Shown: in pieces, positions 6,723 to 17,266 of the stretch
Position numbering within the stretch: position 1 is the first letter of the stretch
How the letters are laid out: the number at the start of each line of letters is the position of its first letter
NCBI GenBank assembly: GCA_945873195.1
Contig: CAMCDA010000015.1
Location: 1 to 40,043, forward strand
Origin: Asaia bogorensis
GTDB lineage: Bacteria; Pseudomonadota; Alphaproteobacteria; Acetobacterales; Acetobacteraceae
Length of the DNA stretch: 40,043 nt
Reading direction: 5' to 3'
Program-made: the position numbers and the translations under genes
The notes under the pieces: generated by a model
What the model saw: only the letters and a program-made list of their open reading frames with translations
Databases searched by the model: none
Told to the model about the DNA's origin: nothing

Positions 6723-6747
6723 AAGTAAGGCACATCCCACCTTACTT
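6723..6747. promoter_or_regulatory. Inverted repeat upstream of vapB, overlapping the MFS stop codon
   Basis: AAGTAAGG and CCTTACTT form a perfect 8-bp inverted repeat with a 9-bp spacer. It lies 29 bp before the vapB start and covers the TAA of the transporter gene (6742-6744). Either a VapBC operator or a stop-proximal hairpin is possible; lack of a following T run argues against a terminator. Confidence 0.45.
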
Positions 6748-7977
6748 CAACCGGTCATCCGGCACGACCAGCCAGACCCAGATCAGGTTGGCGGTCAGCA
6801 TCGCGGCGGTCAGGGCGAAGACCCAGTTGATCCCGAAGCTCGCGGCGACGACGCCGCCGGTCAGCGGGCCGGTCGTGTTGCCGATGAAATAGGCGGAGGA
6901 CAGCAGCCCATAGGTCGTGCCGCGCTGCGCCGGATCGGTCAGCTTGCCGATCAGCGCGTTGGCGGCCGGCAGCACCCCGCCGACGAACAGCCCCAGCCCG
7001 AAGCGCTCCGCCACGAAGGCCGGATACCCCAGCGGCAGGGCCTGCGGCGCAGTGAACAGGGCGGCGCCCGCCAGGCAGATCAGCAGCGTGGTGCGGTAGC
7101 CGACCCGGTCGCTGCGCCGACCCAGGTATGGCACCGCCAGCGCGCCGGCGATCCCGGTGACCGAGTAGGCGATCCCGCCCAAGGTCGCCAGATTGGGCCT
7201 CGGGCCCAGCATGTCCTGCACATGCAGAGTGATGACCGGCTGCACCGCGTGGGTCGCGAACTGGCCCATCATCAGCACGACGATCAGCGACAGCAGCGGG
7301 CGGGATCGGGCGACGATCGCGATGCCAGCCAGCAAGGACGCCTTGGCCTTGGACTTGTCGGGGGGCGTGAAGCGCTCGGGCACCAGGAACAAGGTCACCA
7401 GGAAGGCGCCGATGCAGAGCGTGCCGCCGAAGAAGAAGGGCAGTCGGAAGCTGCCGGTCAGGTCGGCGATCCCGCCGCCGATCACCGGACCAATCAGCGA
7501 TCCGACCAGGGTCCCCGTGCTCATCCAGCCCATCGCATAGCCCAGGCGCCGCTCGGGCACCTGGGAGGCGACCATGACGGTGGCTGCCGAGTTGAACCCT
7601 GCCAGCAGCCCCATCCCGGCGCGCAGGCCGAGCATCTGCCAGGGACCGAGAGCGATGCCCATCAGGAAGGTGAAGATGCCGATGCCAAGGGTTGATCGCA
7701 GCACCATCAGCTTGCGCCCGTGCCGGTCCGCCAGCCCGCCCCAGATCGGCGCCGCGAACACCGCGACGCAGGATGTCGCCGCCGCCAGCACGCCCGCCCA
7801 AAGATTGACCGCGGCCGGCGTCGTGACGCCCAGGTCCGGCAGGAACAGCGGCATGATCGGGGCAACGATGTTGAACGAGATACTCATGACGAACTGCACC
7901 GCGACCATTGCCCAGAGTGTGCGGCGCCAGGGGCCGTGGTCGTCGTCCTGCCCGGTGGAGTCGGCGGTTTCGTTCAT
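6742..7977 (-). CDS. Major facilitator superfamily transporter (TetA/multidrug efflux-like)
   Basis: A protein of about 411 residues with twelve predicted membrane helices in two six-helix halves. The loop 2-3 signature GGLADRHGRKLMVLRS is present and is echoed in the second half by GRRSDRVGYRTTL. The antiporter-type motif in helix 5 is GTLVGSLIGPVIGGGIADL. This points to a proton-coupled exporter of the drug:H+ antiporter type; the substrate is unknown. ATG 7977 (MNETADS) and ATG 8019 (MPFDSLK) are both possible starts and neither has a clear ribosome site; the shorter form is given. It lies just upstream of vapBC on the same strand and is divergent from sspB. Confidence 0.85.
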   Translation of the reverse strand: MNETADSTGQDDDHGPWRRTLWAMVAVQFVMSISFNIVAPIMPLFLPDLGVTTPAAVNLWAGVLAAATSCVAVFAAPIWGGLADRHGRKLMVLRSTLGIGIFTFLMGIALGPWQMLGLRAGMGLLAGFNSAATVMVASQVPERRLGYAMGWMSTGTLVGSLIGPVIGGGIADLTGSFRLPFFFGGTLCIGAFLVTLFLVPERFTPPDKSKAKASLLAGIAIVARSRPLLSLIVVLMMGQFATHAVQPVITLHVQDMLGPRPNLATLGGIAYSVTGIAGALAVPYLGRRSDRVGYRTTLLICLAGAALFTAPQALPLGYPAFVAERFGLGLFVGGVLPAANALIGKLTDPAQRGTTYGLLSSAYFIGNTTGPLTGGVVAASFGINWVFALTAAMLTANLIWVWLVVPDDRLK

Positions 7978-8092
7978 CGGGGGAGCATTCGCCTCGGATT
8001 TCAGGCTGTCAAAGGGCATCGGTTGCGCAACGATGGGAGGCCGGCCCCTTGCAATCCCCGCGTTCTTGGCCGAATTGCGTGATGTACCGACT

Positions 8093-8140
8093 TTGCCGCC
8101 CCGAGCGCCCGCGCTATGGGTACTGGCGCATATGCGCCAG
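8093..8140 (+). promoter_or_regulatory. Perfect 18-bp palindrome and possible promoter ahead of sspB
   Basis: CTGGCGCATATGCGCCAG at 8123-8140 is a perfect 18-bp palindrome, 29 bp upstream of the sspB start. A weak promoter-like pair, TTGCCG (8093-8098) and TATGGG (8115-8120) with 16 nt between, would put the transcription start at the palindrome. It looks like an operator. No regulator is encoded next door apart from those described. Confidence 0.4.
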
Positions 8141-8169
8141 AAGTTGACGCATCTCACGAGGGTTGCCGG

Positions 8170-8691
8170 ATGGAAGATGACAAGGAGCAGCGGCCGGATA
8201 GCCTGTTGCCCTATGACGACTGGACCGAACGCGCGCTTCGCCACGTCGTGGCGAAGGCGGTGGAGTTCGTTGTCGAGAAGGGCCTGCCGGATGGGCATCA
8301 TTTCTATCTGACCTTCCGCACGGATCACCCTGGCGTGTCGATCCCCGCTCGGCTCAAGGCGCAGTATCCCCAGGAAATGACCATCGTCCTGCAGCACCAG
8401 TTCTGGGACCTGCGGATGGATTGGGACACCGACATGATCTCGGTCGGGCTGTCCTTTGGCGGCGTGCCCTCGATGCTGCATGTGCCGCTGAACGCGATCG
8501 TCGCCTTCGCCGATCCGCATGTCCGCTATGGCCTGCGTTTCCGCCCGGTGATCGAGGAGGAGGTGAAGGTCGAAGCGCCGCCGCCGCCGCCCGAGGAACC
8601 CACGGCCGATGCGTCGGAGCCGGCGGAGCCCGAAAGCCCGCAGGTCGTCAGCCTCGACGCGTTCCGCCGCCGGTCCCCGCCGCGCAACTGA
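8170..8691 (+). CDS. sspB: SspB-alpha, ClpXP adaptor for ssrA-tagged proteins
   Basis: A 173-residue cytoplasmic adaptor that carries tmRNA-tagged polypeptides to the ClpXP protease. The folded domain covers residues about 10-140, with family blocks YDDWTERALRHVV, FYLTFRTDHPGVSIP and FGGVPSMLHVPLNAIVAFADP. A Pro/Glu/Ala-rich flexible linker follows, and then a C-terminal VVSLDAFRRR tail, the position where SspB docks on the ClpX zinc-binding domain. The start at ATG 8170 (MEDDKEQ) has GAGGG upstream; a longer reading from 8116 would run through the palindrome. The tmRNA whose tag it should recognise lies 4.4 kb away in the same window. Confidence 0.92.
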   Translation: MEDDKEQRPDSLLPYDDWTERALRHVVAKAVEFVVEKGLPDGHHFYLTFRTDHPGVSIPARLKAQYPQEMTIVLQHQFWDLRMDWDTDMISVGLSFGGVPSMLHVPLNAIVAFADPHVRYGLRFRPVIEEEVKVEAPPPPPEEPTADASEPAEPESPQVVSLDAFRRRSPPRN

Positions 8692-8752
8692 CCCGACGCC
8701 GTTCGGCCTTCCGTACTTGTTTCCGTATCGCTCTCGTTGAAGGAGCACGCCG

Positions 8753-10411
8753 ATGAACGCCCCGATGAAGCCCCCCAGCCCGCGCCCCGCCGGTTTCCTC
8801 TATTCCCCGATGTTCCCCTTGGGGCCGGAGACGACGCCCTGGAAGAAGCTGGATATCCAAGGGGTTCGGACCGTGAGCTGCGACGGGCAGACGGTGCTGC
8901 GGATCGCGCCGGATGCGCTCAGTGAGCTTGCGGTCCGGGCCTTTCATGACGTGTCGCATCTGCTGCGGCCGGGGCATCTGGCGCAGTTGCGGGCGATCCT
9001 TGATGACCCCGAGGCGAGTGGGAACGATCGGTTCGTGGCGCTCGACCTGCTGAAGAACGCCAACATCGCGGCCGGTGGCGTGCTGCCGATGTGCCAGGAC
9101 ACCGGCACGGCGATCGTGTTCGGCAAGAAGGGCCAGCGCGTCTGGGTCGACGGGGATGAGGAGGAGGCGCTGTCCTGGGGCGTGCATCGCACCTACACGG
9201 AAACCAACCTGCGCTATTCGCAGATGGCCCCGCTGTCGATGTTCAATGAGGTCAACACGGGCAACAACCTGCCCGTCCAGTTCGACATCATGGCAGCCCC
9301 CGGCAATCACCACGCCGATGAATTCAATCTGATGTTCGTCGCCAAGGGCGGCGGATCGGCCAACAAGACGTTCCTGTTCCAGGAAACCCGCGCGGTGCTT
9401 TCGCCCGAGCGGCTGCTGAAGTTCCTGGAAACCAAGATGAAGACGCTGGGGACCTCGGCCTGCCCGCCGTACCATCTGGCGATCGTGATCGGTGGGACAT
9501 CCGCCGAGATGACGCTGAAGACGGTGAAGCTGGCGTCGACCCGCTGGCTGGATGGCTTGCCGACCGAGGGCAGCAAGGCCGGCCACGCCTTCCGCGACCT
9601 GGAACTGGAAAAGCAGGTGCTGGAACTGTCCCGCAACATCGGGATCGGGGCGCAGTTCGGCGGCAAGTATTTCTGCCACGACGTCCGCGTGGTGCGGCTG
9701 GCGCGCCATGGCGCGTCGCTGCCGATCGGCATCGGCGTGTCGTGCAGCGCGGACCGGCAGATCCTGGCGAAGATCACGCCCGAGGGCGTGTTCCTGGAGC
9801 AGCTCGAAACCGATCCGGCGCATTATTTGCCGGAGACGACGGATGACCATCTGCCCGACGAGTCGGTGGCGATCGACCTGAACCAGCCGATGGAGCAGAT
9901 CCGGAAGACCCTGTCGTCGTTCCCCGTGAAGACGCGCCTTTCGCTGACCGGCACGATGGTCGTGGCGCGCGACATCGCGCACGCGAAGTTGAAGGAGCGG
10001 CTGGACGCCGGTCTCGGCCTGCCGGACTACATCAAGAATCATCCGGTCTATTACGCGGGCCCGGCGAAGACTCCGGTGGGCATGGCGACCGGCAGCTTCG
10101 GTCCGACCACGGCCGGGCGGATGGACAGCTATGTCGCCGAGTTCCAGGCGGCTGGCGGGTCGTTGGTGATGCTGGCGAAGGGCAACCGGTCCAAGGCCGT
10201 GCGCGATGCCTGCAAGGCGCATGGCGGGTTCTACCTCGGGTCCGTCGGCGGTCCGGCAGCGCGCCTGGCGCAGGACTGCATCCGTAAGGTCGAGGTGCTG
10301 GAGTATCCGGAACTCGGGATGGAAGCGGTGTGGCGGATCGAGGTCGAGAACTTCCCGGCGTTCATCGTGGTTGATGACAAGGGGAATGATTTCTACGAGG
10401 GGATGGAGTAG
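8753..10411 (+). CDS. Class I (iron-sulfur) fumarate hydratase
   Basis: A 552-residue enzyme converting fumarate and malate in the TCA cycle, of the [4Fe-4S] FumA/FumB type rather than the FumC type. The N-terminal catalytic domain has [18 protein letters not shown], with the first cluster cysteine, then the [12 protein letters not shown] block, [16 protein letters not shown] and the later GVSCSADR; these cysteines fit the three cluster ligands. The C-terminal beta domain begins around KTRLSLTG and includes GPTTAGRMD. The length is typical. ATG 8753 follows GAAGGAG by 8 nt. It is convergent with hemW across a gap of about 250 bp holding inverted-repeat elements. Confidence 0.95.
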   Translation: MNAPMKPPSPRPAGFLYSPMFPLGPETTPWKKLDIQGVRTVSCDGQTVLRIAPDALSELAVRAFHDVSHLLRPGHLAQLRAILDDPEASGNDRFVALDLLKNANIAAGGVLPMCQDTGTAIVFGKKGQRVWVDGDEEEALSWGVHRTYTETNLRYSQMAPLSMFNEVNTGNNLPVQFDIMAAPGNHHADEFNLMFVAKGGGSANKTFLFQETRAVLSPERLLKFLETKMKTLGTSACPPYHLAIVIGGTSAEMTLKTVKLASTRWLDGLPTEGSKAGHAFRDLELEKQVLELSRNIGIGAQFGGKYFCHDVRVVRLARHGASLPIGIGVSCSADRQILAKITPEGVFLEQLETDPAHYLPETTDDHLPDESVAIDLNQPMEQIRKTLSSFPVKTRLSLTGTMVVARDIAHAKLKERLDAGLGLPDYIKNHPVYYAGPAKTPVGMATGSFGPTTAGRMDSYVAEFQAAGGSLVMLAKGNRSKAVRDACKAHGGFYLGSVGGPAARLAQDCIRKVEVLEYPELGMEAVWRIEVENFPAFIVVDDKGNDFYEGME

Positions 10412-10485
10412 GGCGCGCAAGCCGGACGCCGGCGGGGTTGAGAGCATGACAGGCGTTGGGGCGCTCCCAATTGCCCCTCATCGTC

Positions 10486-10590
10486 ATGGGTGGGCTTGAC
10501 CCACCCATCGCCCAACACTCAGTCCGTTGATATAACGGGGAAAAGAACCAAGATCGGCGTTCTTGGCGATGGGCGGGTCAAAGCCCGCCC
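10486..10590. repeat. Inverted pair of REP-like palindromes (REPIN-like) between fumarase and hemW
   Basis: Unit 1 (10486-10508) is a 9-bp stem, ATGGGTGGG/CCCACCCAT, with loop CTTGA, followed by CGCCCAA. Unit 2 (10571-10590) is GGGCGGG/CCCGCCC with loop TCAAAG, preceded by TTGGCGAT. Read on the minus strand, unit 2 repeats unit 1: GGCGGGCTTTGACC, then CGCCCATCGCCAA. Two related palindromes in opposite orientation, 62 bp apart, in a gap between convergent genes match the layout of a REP doublet. They may also end transcription from both sides. Confidence 0.55.
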
Positions 10591-10657
10591 CTGACGGGTG
10601 GAGGCGTCCGAGTGCCCAGCACGCCGCCCAGGTGGTCCCTCGGCCGGGATGCCGGAC

Positions 10658-11806
10658 CTACACCACCAGCGCACCCAGCAGCGCGTCCAAGCGCAGCCGG
10701 CCCTGGTCGGTGGCGCGGAACCGGTTGGGGGTGACGTCCAGGTAGCCGGCCTCGATCGCCTGCCCCAGAATGTCCGGATCAACCGCATCGGCAATCGCAA
10801 CGCCGGTGCGGTGCTGGAACAGGGCCGGATCGATGCCCTCGGTCAGGCGCAGGCCCATCAGAAGCATCTCGCGGGCGCGTTCCTGCTCGGTCAACACGGT
10901 TTCGTCGCGCGTGCCGTGGCCTTGCCGCTCCACCCGTTCCGCCCAGGGTTCCGGCGCGCGGTGGCGGCTTGTGGCGCGCAACGCCCCATCCAGCGTCAGC
11001 CGCCCATGCGCGCCCGGGCCAATGCCTGCGTAATCCGCGTATCGCCAATAGGTCAGATTGTGCCGGCTTTCCCGCCCGGGGACAGCGTAGTTGGAGACTT
11101 CATAGGCGGCCAGTCCGAACCGGGCGGCTTCCTCGGCCGTTGTTTCGTACAAAGCAGCGCCGAGGTCATCCTCGGGCAGAATCAGGTCGCCGCGGCGGTG
11201 CAGGGTTTCGAACTTCGTCCCCGGCTCGATCGTCAGCTGGTACAGCGACAGGTGGTCGGCCACGAGCGCCAGCGCGTCACGCAATTCCGCCCGCCACGCC
11301 GCCACGTCCTGGCCGGGGCGGGCGTAGATCAGGTCGAAGGAAATCCGCGGAAACAGCGCCCGCGCCATCTCCAGCGCCGCCACCGCCTGCGGGGCGGAGT
11401 GCTGGCGGCCCAGCATGCGGAGCGCGGACTCGTCGAGGCTTTGGATGCCGAGGGAGACCCGGTTCACCCCCGCATCCCGGAACCCGGCGAGGCGTCCGGC
11501 CTCCACGCTGGTGGGGTTGGCTTCCAGGGTGATTTCCAGGTCGGGCACGGGATCGAACAGGCGCCGAGCATCGGCCAGCAGCAGGCCGGCCGTGTCCGGT
11601 TCCATCAGGCTGGGCGTGCCGCCGCCGAAGAAGACCGAGGTCAGGCGGCGGCGGCCGAGGCGTTCGGCCTCCCACGCCAGTTCGGCGCGGAGCGCGTCGC
11701 GGAACCGGTCCTGCGGGATGCGCTCCCGCACATGGGAGTTGAAGTCGCAGTACGGGCACTTGGCGAGGCAGAAGGGCCAATGGATATAGAGCGCGAGGGA
11801 TTCCAT
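10658..11806 (-). CDS. hemW: Radical SAM haem chaperone HemW (HemN-like)
   Basis: A 382-residue radical-SAM protein. The cluster motif CLAKCPYCDF sits at the N-terminus straight after ALYIHWPF, followed by the FFGGGTPSLM SAM-binding glycine motif, LEANPTSVEAG and RVSLGIQSLDESALRMLGRQH. This short N-terminus with CxxxCxxC is the HemW form; it binds haem and delivers it to respiratory enzymes, rather than being coproporphyrinogen oxidase HemN. The C-terminal HemN domain (EMLLMGLRLTEGI) is present. Start ATG 11806 lies only 19 bp from the divergent ybaK start and has no clear ribosome site. Confidence 0.9.
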   Translation of the reverse strand: MESLALYIHWPFCLAKCPYCDFNSHVRERIPQDRFRDALRAELAWEAERLGRRRLTSVFFGGGTPSLMEPDTAGLLLADARRLFDPVPDLEITLEANPTSVEAGRLAGFRDAGVNRVSLGIQSLDESALRMLGRQHSAPQAVAALEMARALFPRISFDLIYARPGQDVAAWRAELRDALALVADHLSLYQLTIEPGTKFETLHRRGDLILPEDDLGAALYETTAEEAARFGLAAYEVSNYAVPGRESRHNLTYWRYADYAGIGPGAHGRLTLDGALRATSRHRAPEPWAERVERQGHGTRDETVLTEQERAREMLLMGLRLTEGIDPALFQHRTGVAIADAVDPDILGQAIEAGYLDVTPNRFRATDQGRLRLDALLGALVV

Positions 11807-11825
11807 GCCGGGAGATATGGTCACG

Positions 11826-12311
11826 ATGTCTGGTTCACCATCAACGGGCGGTTCAGTCGAAAGGGTGCGGGCGGCGCTGCTGGCGGCGGGCCATGACGAC
11901 ACGATCACGGCGTTTCCCGCCGGCACGCGCACCGCGGCGGATGCGGCCGCGGCGGTCGGGTGCGACGTGGCCCAGATCGCCAAGTCGATCGTCTTCCGCG
12001 CGGGCGGCCGAGCGGCTGTTGTGATCACGTCGGGGGCGAATCGGGTGGACCAGAAGAAGGCGGAACTGGTCCTGGGCCAGAAGCTGGCGCGTGCCGATGC
12101 GGATTGGGTGCGGGAGGCGACGGGGTTCGCGGTCGGCGGTGTGTCTCCGGTGGGGCATACGGGTCAGGCGTTGTTCATCCTGGATGAGGATTTGCTGGCG
12201 CTGGACCCGGTCTGGGCGGCGGCGGGCTCGCCCAGCCATGTGTTTCGCACGACGGCCGAGGCGCTGCTGCGGATGACGGGCGCCCAGGTTGCGGATGTGA
12301 AGGCGGGGTAG
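11826..12311 (+). CDS. YbaK/EbsC-type aminoacyl-tRNA deacylase
   Basis: A 161-residue protein of the YbaK/ProX editing-domain family, which removes wrongly attached amino acids, for example from Cys-tRNA(Pro). Seen are AAVGCDVAQIAKSIVFRAGG with the catalytic lysine region, the ITSGANRVDQKK strand-turn, the FAVGGVSPVGH loop conserved in YbaK, and the terminal AGSPSHVFRTTAEALL. ATG 11826 is chosen; ATG 11817 and ATG 11805 are also in frame, and the GGGAG at 11810-11814 is too close to 11817. The gene starts 19 bp from the divergent hemW start and converges on the GNAT gene with a 32-bp gap. The exact tRNA substrate is not readable. Confidence 0.85.
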   Translation: MSGSPSTGGSVERVRAALLAAGHDDTITAFPAGTRTAADAAAAVGCDVAQIAKSIVFRAGGRAAVVITSGANRVDQKKAELVLGQKLARADADWVREATGFAVGGVSPVGHTGQALFILDEDLLALDPVWAAAGSPSHVFRTTAEALLRMTGAQVADVKAG

Positions 12312-12343
12312 GGGATCCCTGGGGCCAAGACGCGGCGCGGGCC

Positions 12344-12901
12344 TCACGCCCGCAGATTGCTCGGGATACGCAGGCCCAGGCGGTTGGGCACGCTCCAGAT
12401 TTCCTGCACCTGCCGGGTCGGGCGGAATCCCGCGCGCATATAGGTCGGCAGGGCACGGGGATGGTCGGCGGTGCAGGTGTTCACCGTCATGCCCTTGGTC
12501 CCGTCGCGCCAGGCCTCCTTGATGGCGGCGCGCAGGAAGGCATAGCCCACGCCGGTGCCGACCGCATGCGGGAACAGCCCGAAATAGCTGAGGTTGGTGT
12601 CCGGCCAAGCGCGTCGGTCGAGTTCAAAGAACCCGGCCGGCTGGCCGCCTTCGTACATCACATGGATCGAAACCGACCGGTTGGCGAGCAGGTCGGCCAG
12701 TTCCCGGTCGGGCATGGTGCGCCGCAGCCACCAGACATACTCGGCGCCCACGGTGTTATACAGATAGCGGTAGAACTCCACGGTCGGCGCGGTCACCCGC
12801 ACCAGGCGCATCTCCTCGGGCAGCGGTGGAACCGGATCCAGCGGCGGCCATTCCATGCGGAGAAAGGTGACCACCACGGCCACCCTGGTCACCGTTTCCA
12901 T
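12344..12901 (-). CDS. GNAT-family N-acetyltransferase
   Basis: A 185-residue acetyl-CoA-dependent acetyltransferase. The fold is visible as the strand [20 protein letters not shown], the acetyl-CoA pyrophosphate-binding segment [25 protein letters not shown] (a variant of RxxGxG), and [24 protein letters not shown], the normal final helix-strand pair. The substrate is unknown. Start ATG 12901 has GGAAG close upstream. It lies 51 bp downstream of rpoD on the same strand with no terminator visible between, so it may receive read-through from the yqeY-dnaG-rpoD transcript. Confidence 0.8.
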   Translation of the reverse strand: METVTRVAVVVTFLRMEWPPLDPVPPLPEEMRLVRVTAPTVEFYRYLYNTVGAEYVWWLRRTMPDRELADLLANRSVSIHVMYEGGQPAGFFELDRRAWPDTNLSYFGLFPHAVGTGVGYAFLRAAIKEAWRDGTKGMTVNTCTADHPRALPTYMRAGFRPTRQVQEIWSVPNRLGLRIPSNLRA

Positions 12902-12952
12902 CAGACTTCCATCTGACCCGGATGATGCCCCGTGCCTTGCCCGCAACACACC

Positions 12953-14905
<1,953 letters not shown>

Positions 14906-14963
14906 CCGTCAGCACACTCCTCGGTCAACCGGGCCGTCGCGATGGCGAAGCGGCCCCTGTGTA

Positions 14964-16808
14964 TTATGCGGCGAGCTCGACCCCGTCGGTCTCACCGGCC
15001 TGAACCTTGCGCAACGCCTCGGTCAGGGCTTGATGGCGCGCCTGATTTTCGGCTGTCATGTCGCGGGCGAGGGTGATCTGTGATTGCGCGACTTCCTGAC
15101 GCAGGTGTTCGACGTTCAAGAACCCGAAAATATGCCACCACCCTGACTCGGCCTCCGCTGGCATGGCCTCTGGTGCCGCGCAGCCAGGCAGGGGCACGGG
15201 GGCGGCTGCAAGCACACGTTCGACATCATCCTTCAGGCCCGAACTCGTCAGGTGGTCCATCAGCCCTTGAGTGTCAAGCACTTCGGCGTGTTCCGCCCAA
15301 TGGATCATGGCGGAACGGAGCCGATCCAGCGCTGGATCTAGCGGCAATGCTTCGTACGCATGGTAGACATCGTGCCAGAGCGTGGGATGACGTACCAGAA
15401 TGGCCGTCAGGATCCGCGCCCTTTCATGCCCGGTCTGGTCGCCGGTGGGCGTCGGACGTGGCGGCGTGGGCCGGTTTGACGGCTGATTCCCGGGCCGTTG
15501 CCCCGGGCGATACGCTCCGCCGCGCGGCTTGAACCGGTCGTTCGACGCCGACCGTCCTTCCACAAAGAAGCGATCGAGCAACACTCGGCGATATTCTGCG
15601 CCGAGGCCCTTGTCGTCGATGCGATTGGAGGCCTCGACCAGCCGAGTACGAAACGCGGCGCGCTGTTCGGGCGAGTTGGCGCCGCCCGGCGGGCGCAGCA
15701 GGTCATACAGCGTGTCCGACAGCGGACGGGCGCCATCGATCGCCGATTGGAACGATGCGGCGCCCTGGCGGCGGACGAGGCTGTCGGGGTCTTCCCCCGC
15801 CGGCAGGTTCATGAGGCGCAGGCCGCGTTCGGCGCTGATCAGCGGCAACGCCAGCTCCGCCGACCGCGCCGCCGCTCGGCTGCCCGCCGCGTCGCCGTCG
15901 AAGCACAGGACGGGGGCGGGGGACAGGCGCCAGAGCGCTTCCAGTTGCTCATCCGTCAGGGCGGTCCCCAAAGGAGCCACCGCTCCGCGGAATCCGGCCT
16001 GGTGGAGTGCGATGACGTCCATGTAGCCCTCGACCACCAGCAAGGTGGCGCCGGCGCGCATCGCCTCCCGCGCCTGGTCCAGGCCGTACAGATTGCGGCG
16101 CTTGGAGAACAATTCCGTCTCCGGCCCGTTCACGTATTTCGGCTGCCCATCCCCCATGATCCGCCCGCCGAAGCTGATCGCTCGGCCGCGGCGGTCGCGG
16201 ATCGGGAACATGACGCGATTGTAGAACAGGTCGGTGACACGGCCGGTGTCCTCGTCCCGGCGCATCAGGCCGGCCTCGACCAACTGGTCCTGGGTGACGC
16301 CTTCGCGCCCGAGGTCCGCGGCCAGGGCGCCGCGGCCTTCCCCAGACCAGCCGAGGCCGAAACGGTCGATCGTTTCGTCCGTCAGGCCACGGGTTTGCAA
16401 ATAGGACAGCGCCGCCCGCCCCTCCGGCAGATGCAGGCGGCGCTGGTAGGCGGCGGCGGCGGCTTCCAGCACCGCGTTCAGGTCGAGCCGGTGGCGTTCG
16501 GCCTCGGCTGCTTCCGGGGTGGGCTTGGGAACCGACAGGCCGGCTTCGGAGGCGAGTTGCTCCACCGCCTCCATGAAGGCGGAACCCTGACTTTGCATGA
16601 CGAAGCCGATGGCGTCGCCATGCGCCCCGCAGCCGAAGCAGTGGAAATGGTCGTCGTAGACGTAGAAGCTGGGGGTCTTTTCCCCATGGAAGGGGCAGCA
16701 GCCCTTCCAGTTGCGCCCCGACCGGGCGAGCCTGACCCGCCGCCCGATCACCGCCGAGATCGGCGTGCGGGCGCGAAGCTCATCCATGAAGGCGGGGGGG
16801 AGGGCCAT
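14964..16808 (-). CDS. dnaG: DNA primase DnaG
   Basis: A 614-residue primase that makes the RNA primers for replication. The CHC2 zinc ribbon occupies residues about 38-60, with Cys38, His41, Cys57 and Cys60. The catalytic core includes RFGLGWSGEG and the TOPRIM metal-binding segment TLLVVEGYMDVIALHQAGF, followed by LCFDGDAAGSRAAARSAELA. A basic linker after about residue 430 leads to the helicase-binding C-terminal domain. ATG 16808 overlaps the yqeY stop by one base (TGATG), so translation is coupled. The next gene is rpoD. Confidence 0.97.
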   Translation of the reverse strand: MALPPAFMDELRARTPISAVIGRRVRLARSGRNWKGCCPFHGEKTPSFYVYDDHFHCFGCGAHGDAIGFVMQSQGSAFMEAVEQLASEAGLSVPKPTPEAAEAERHRLDLNAVLEAAAAAYQRRLHLPEGRAALSYLQTRGLTDETIDRFGLGWSGEGRGALAADLGREGVTQDQLVEAGLMRRDEDTGRVTDLFYNRVMFPIRDRRGRAISFGGRIMGDGQPKYVNGPETELFSKRRNLYGLDQAREAMRAGATLLVVEGYMDVIALHQAGFRGAVAPLGTALTDEQLEALWRLSPAPVLCFDGDAAGSRAAARSAELALPLISAERGLRLMNLPAGEDPDSLVRRQGAASFQSAIDGARPLSDTLYDLLRPPGGANSPEQRAAFRTRLVEASNRIDDKGLGAEYRRVLLDRFFVEGRSASNDRFKPRGGAYRPGQRPGNQPSNRPTPPRPTPTGDQTGHERARILTAILVRHPTLWHDVYHAYEALPLDPALDRLRSAMIHWAEHAEVLDTQGLMDHLTSSGLKDDVERVLAAAPVPLPGCAAPEAMPAEAESGWWHIFGFLNVEHLRQEVAQSQITLARDMTAENQARHQALTEALRKVQAGETDGVELAA

Positions 16809-17266
16809 CAGGCGGACAGGCGCGCTTTCACCATCGGGCCGGCCTTGGCCATGTCGAGGGTGGCGGCGTGCTTCGCGCGCAGTTCGGCCATGACCTTGCC
16901 CATCTCCTTGATGCTGGCCGCGCCAGTGGCGGCGACGGCGTCGGCCACGGCCTGCGCCATGGCGGCGTCGTCCATCTGCTGGGGCAGGAAGCTCTCGATC
17001 ACCTCGATCTCGGCTTCTTCCTTGGCGACGAGTTCGGGGCGGTTGCCTTGTTTGTAGAGGTCGATCGACTCCCGGCGGGATTTGATCATGCCGCGCAGCA
17101 TGGACTGGACGTCTTCCTCCGGCACCTTGTCGATGCCCTTGGGGCGGGCGGCGATGTCGATGTCCTTGAGGCGGGCCATGATCATGCGGATGGTGGAGGT
17201 CCGCGCGCTGGTCCCCGCCTTCATCGAGACCTTCATCTGTTCGGGGAATTGGTCGCGCAGGCTCAT
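16808..17266 (-). CDS. yqeY: GatB/YqeY domain protein
   Basis: A 152-residue helical protein of the YqeY family, related to the tail of the amidotransferase subunit GatB and thought to bind tRNA. Typical segments are TSARTSTIRMIMARLKDID, the MIKSRRESIDLYKQGNRPELVAKEEAEI helix pair, SFLPQQMDDAAM, and the terminal MGKVMAELRAKHAATLDMAKAGPMVKARL. It is the first gene of the yqeY-dnaG-rpoD cluster, with a CAGGAG site before ATG 17266. Its own promoter must lie in the 301-bp divergent gap to carA. Function in bacteria is not firmly known; the position before dnaG is conserved in this class. Confidence 0.93.
   Translation of the reverse strand: MSLRDQFPEQMKVSMKAGTSARTSTIRMIMARLKDIDIAARPKGIDKVPEEDVQSMLRGMIKSRRESIDLYKQGNRPELVAKEEAEIEVIESFLPQQMDDAAMAQAVADAVAATGAASIKEMGKVMAELRAKHAATLDMAKAGPMVKARLSA

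Noticed and set aside
7978-8748. Long N-terminal extension of the MFS frame across sspB
   Set aside because: It runs antisense through sspB, which has clear family blocks.
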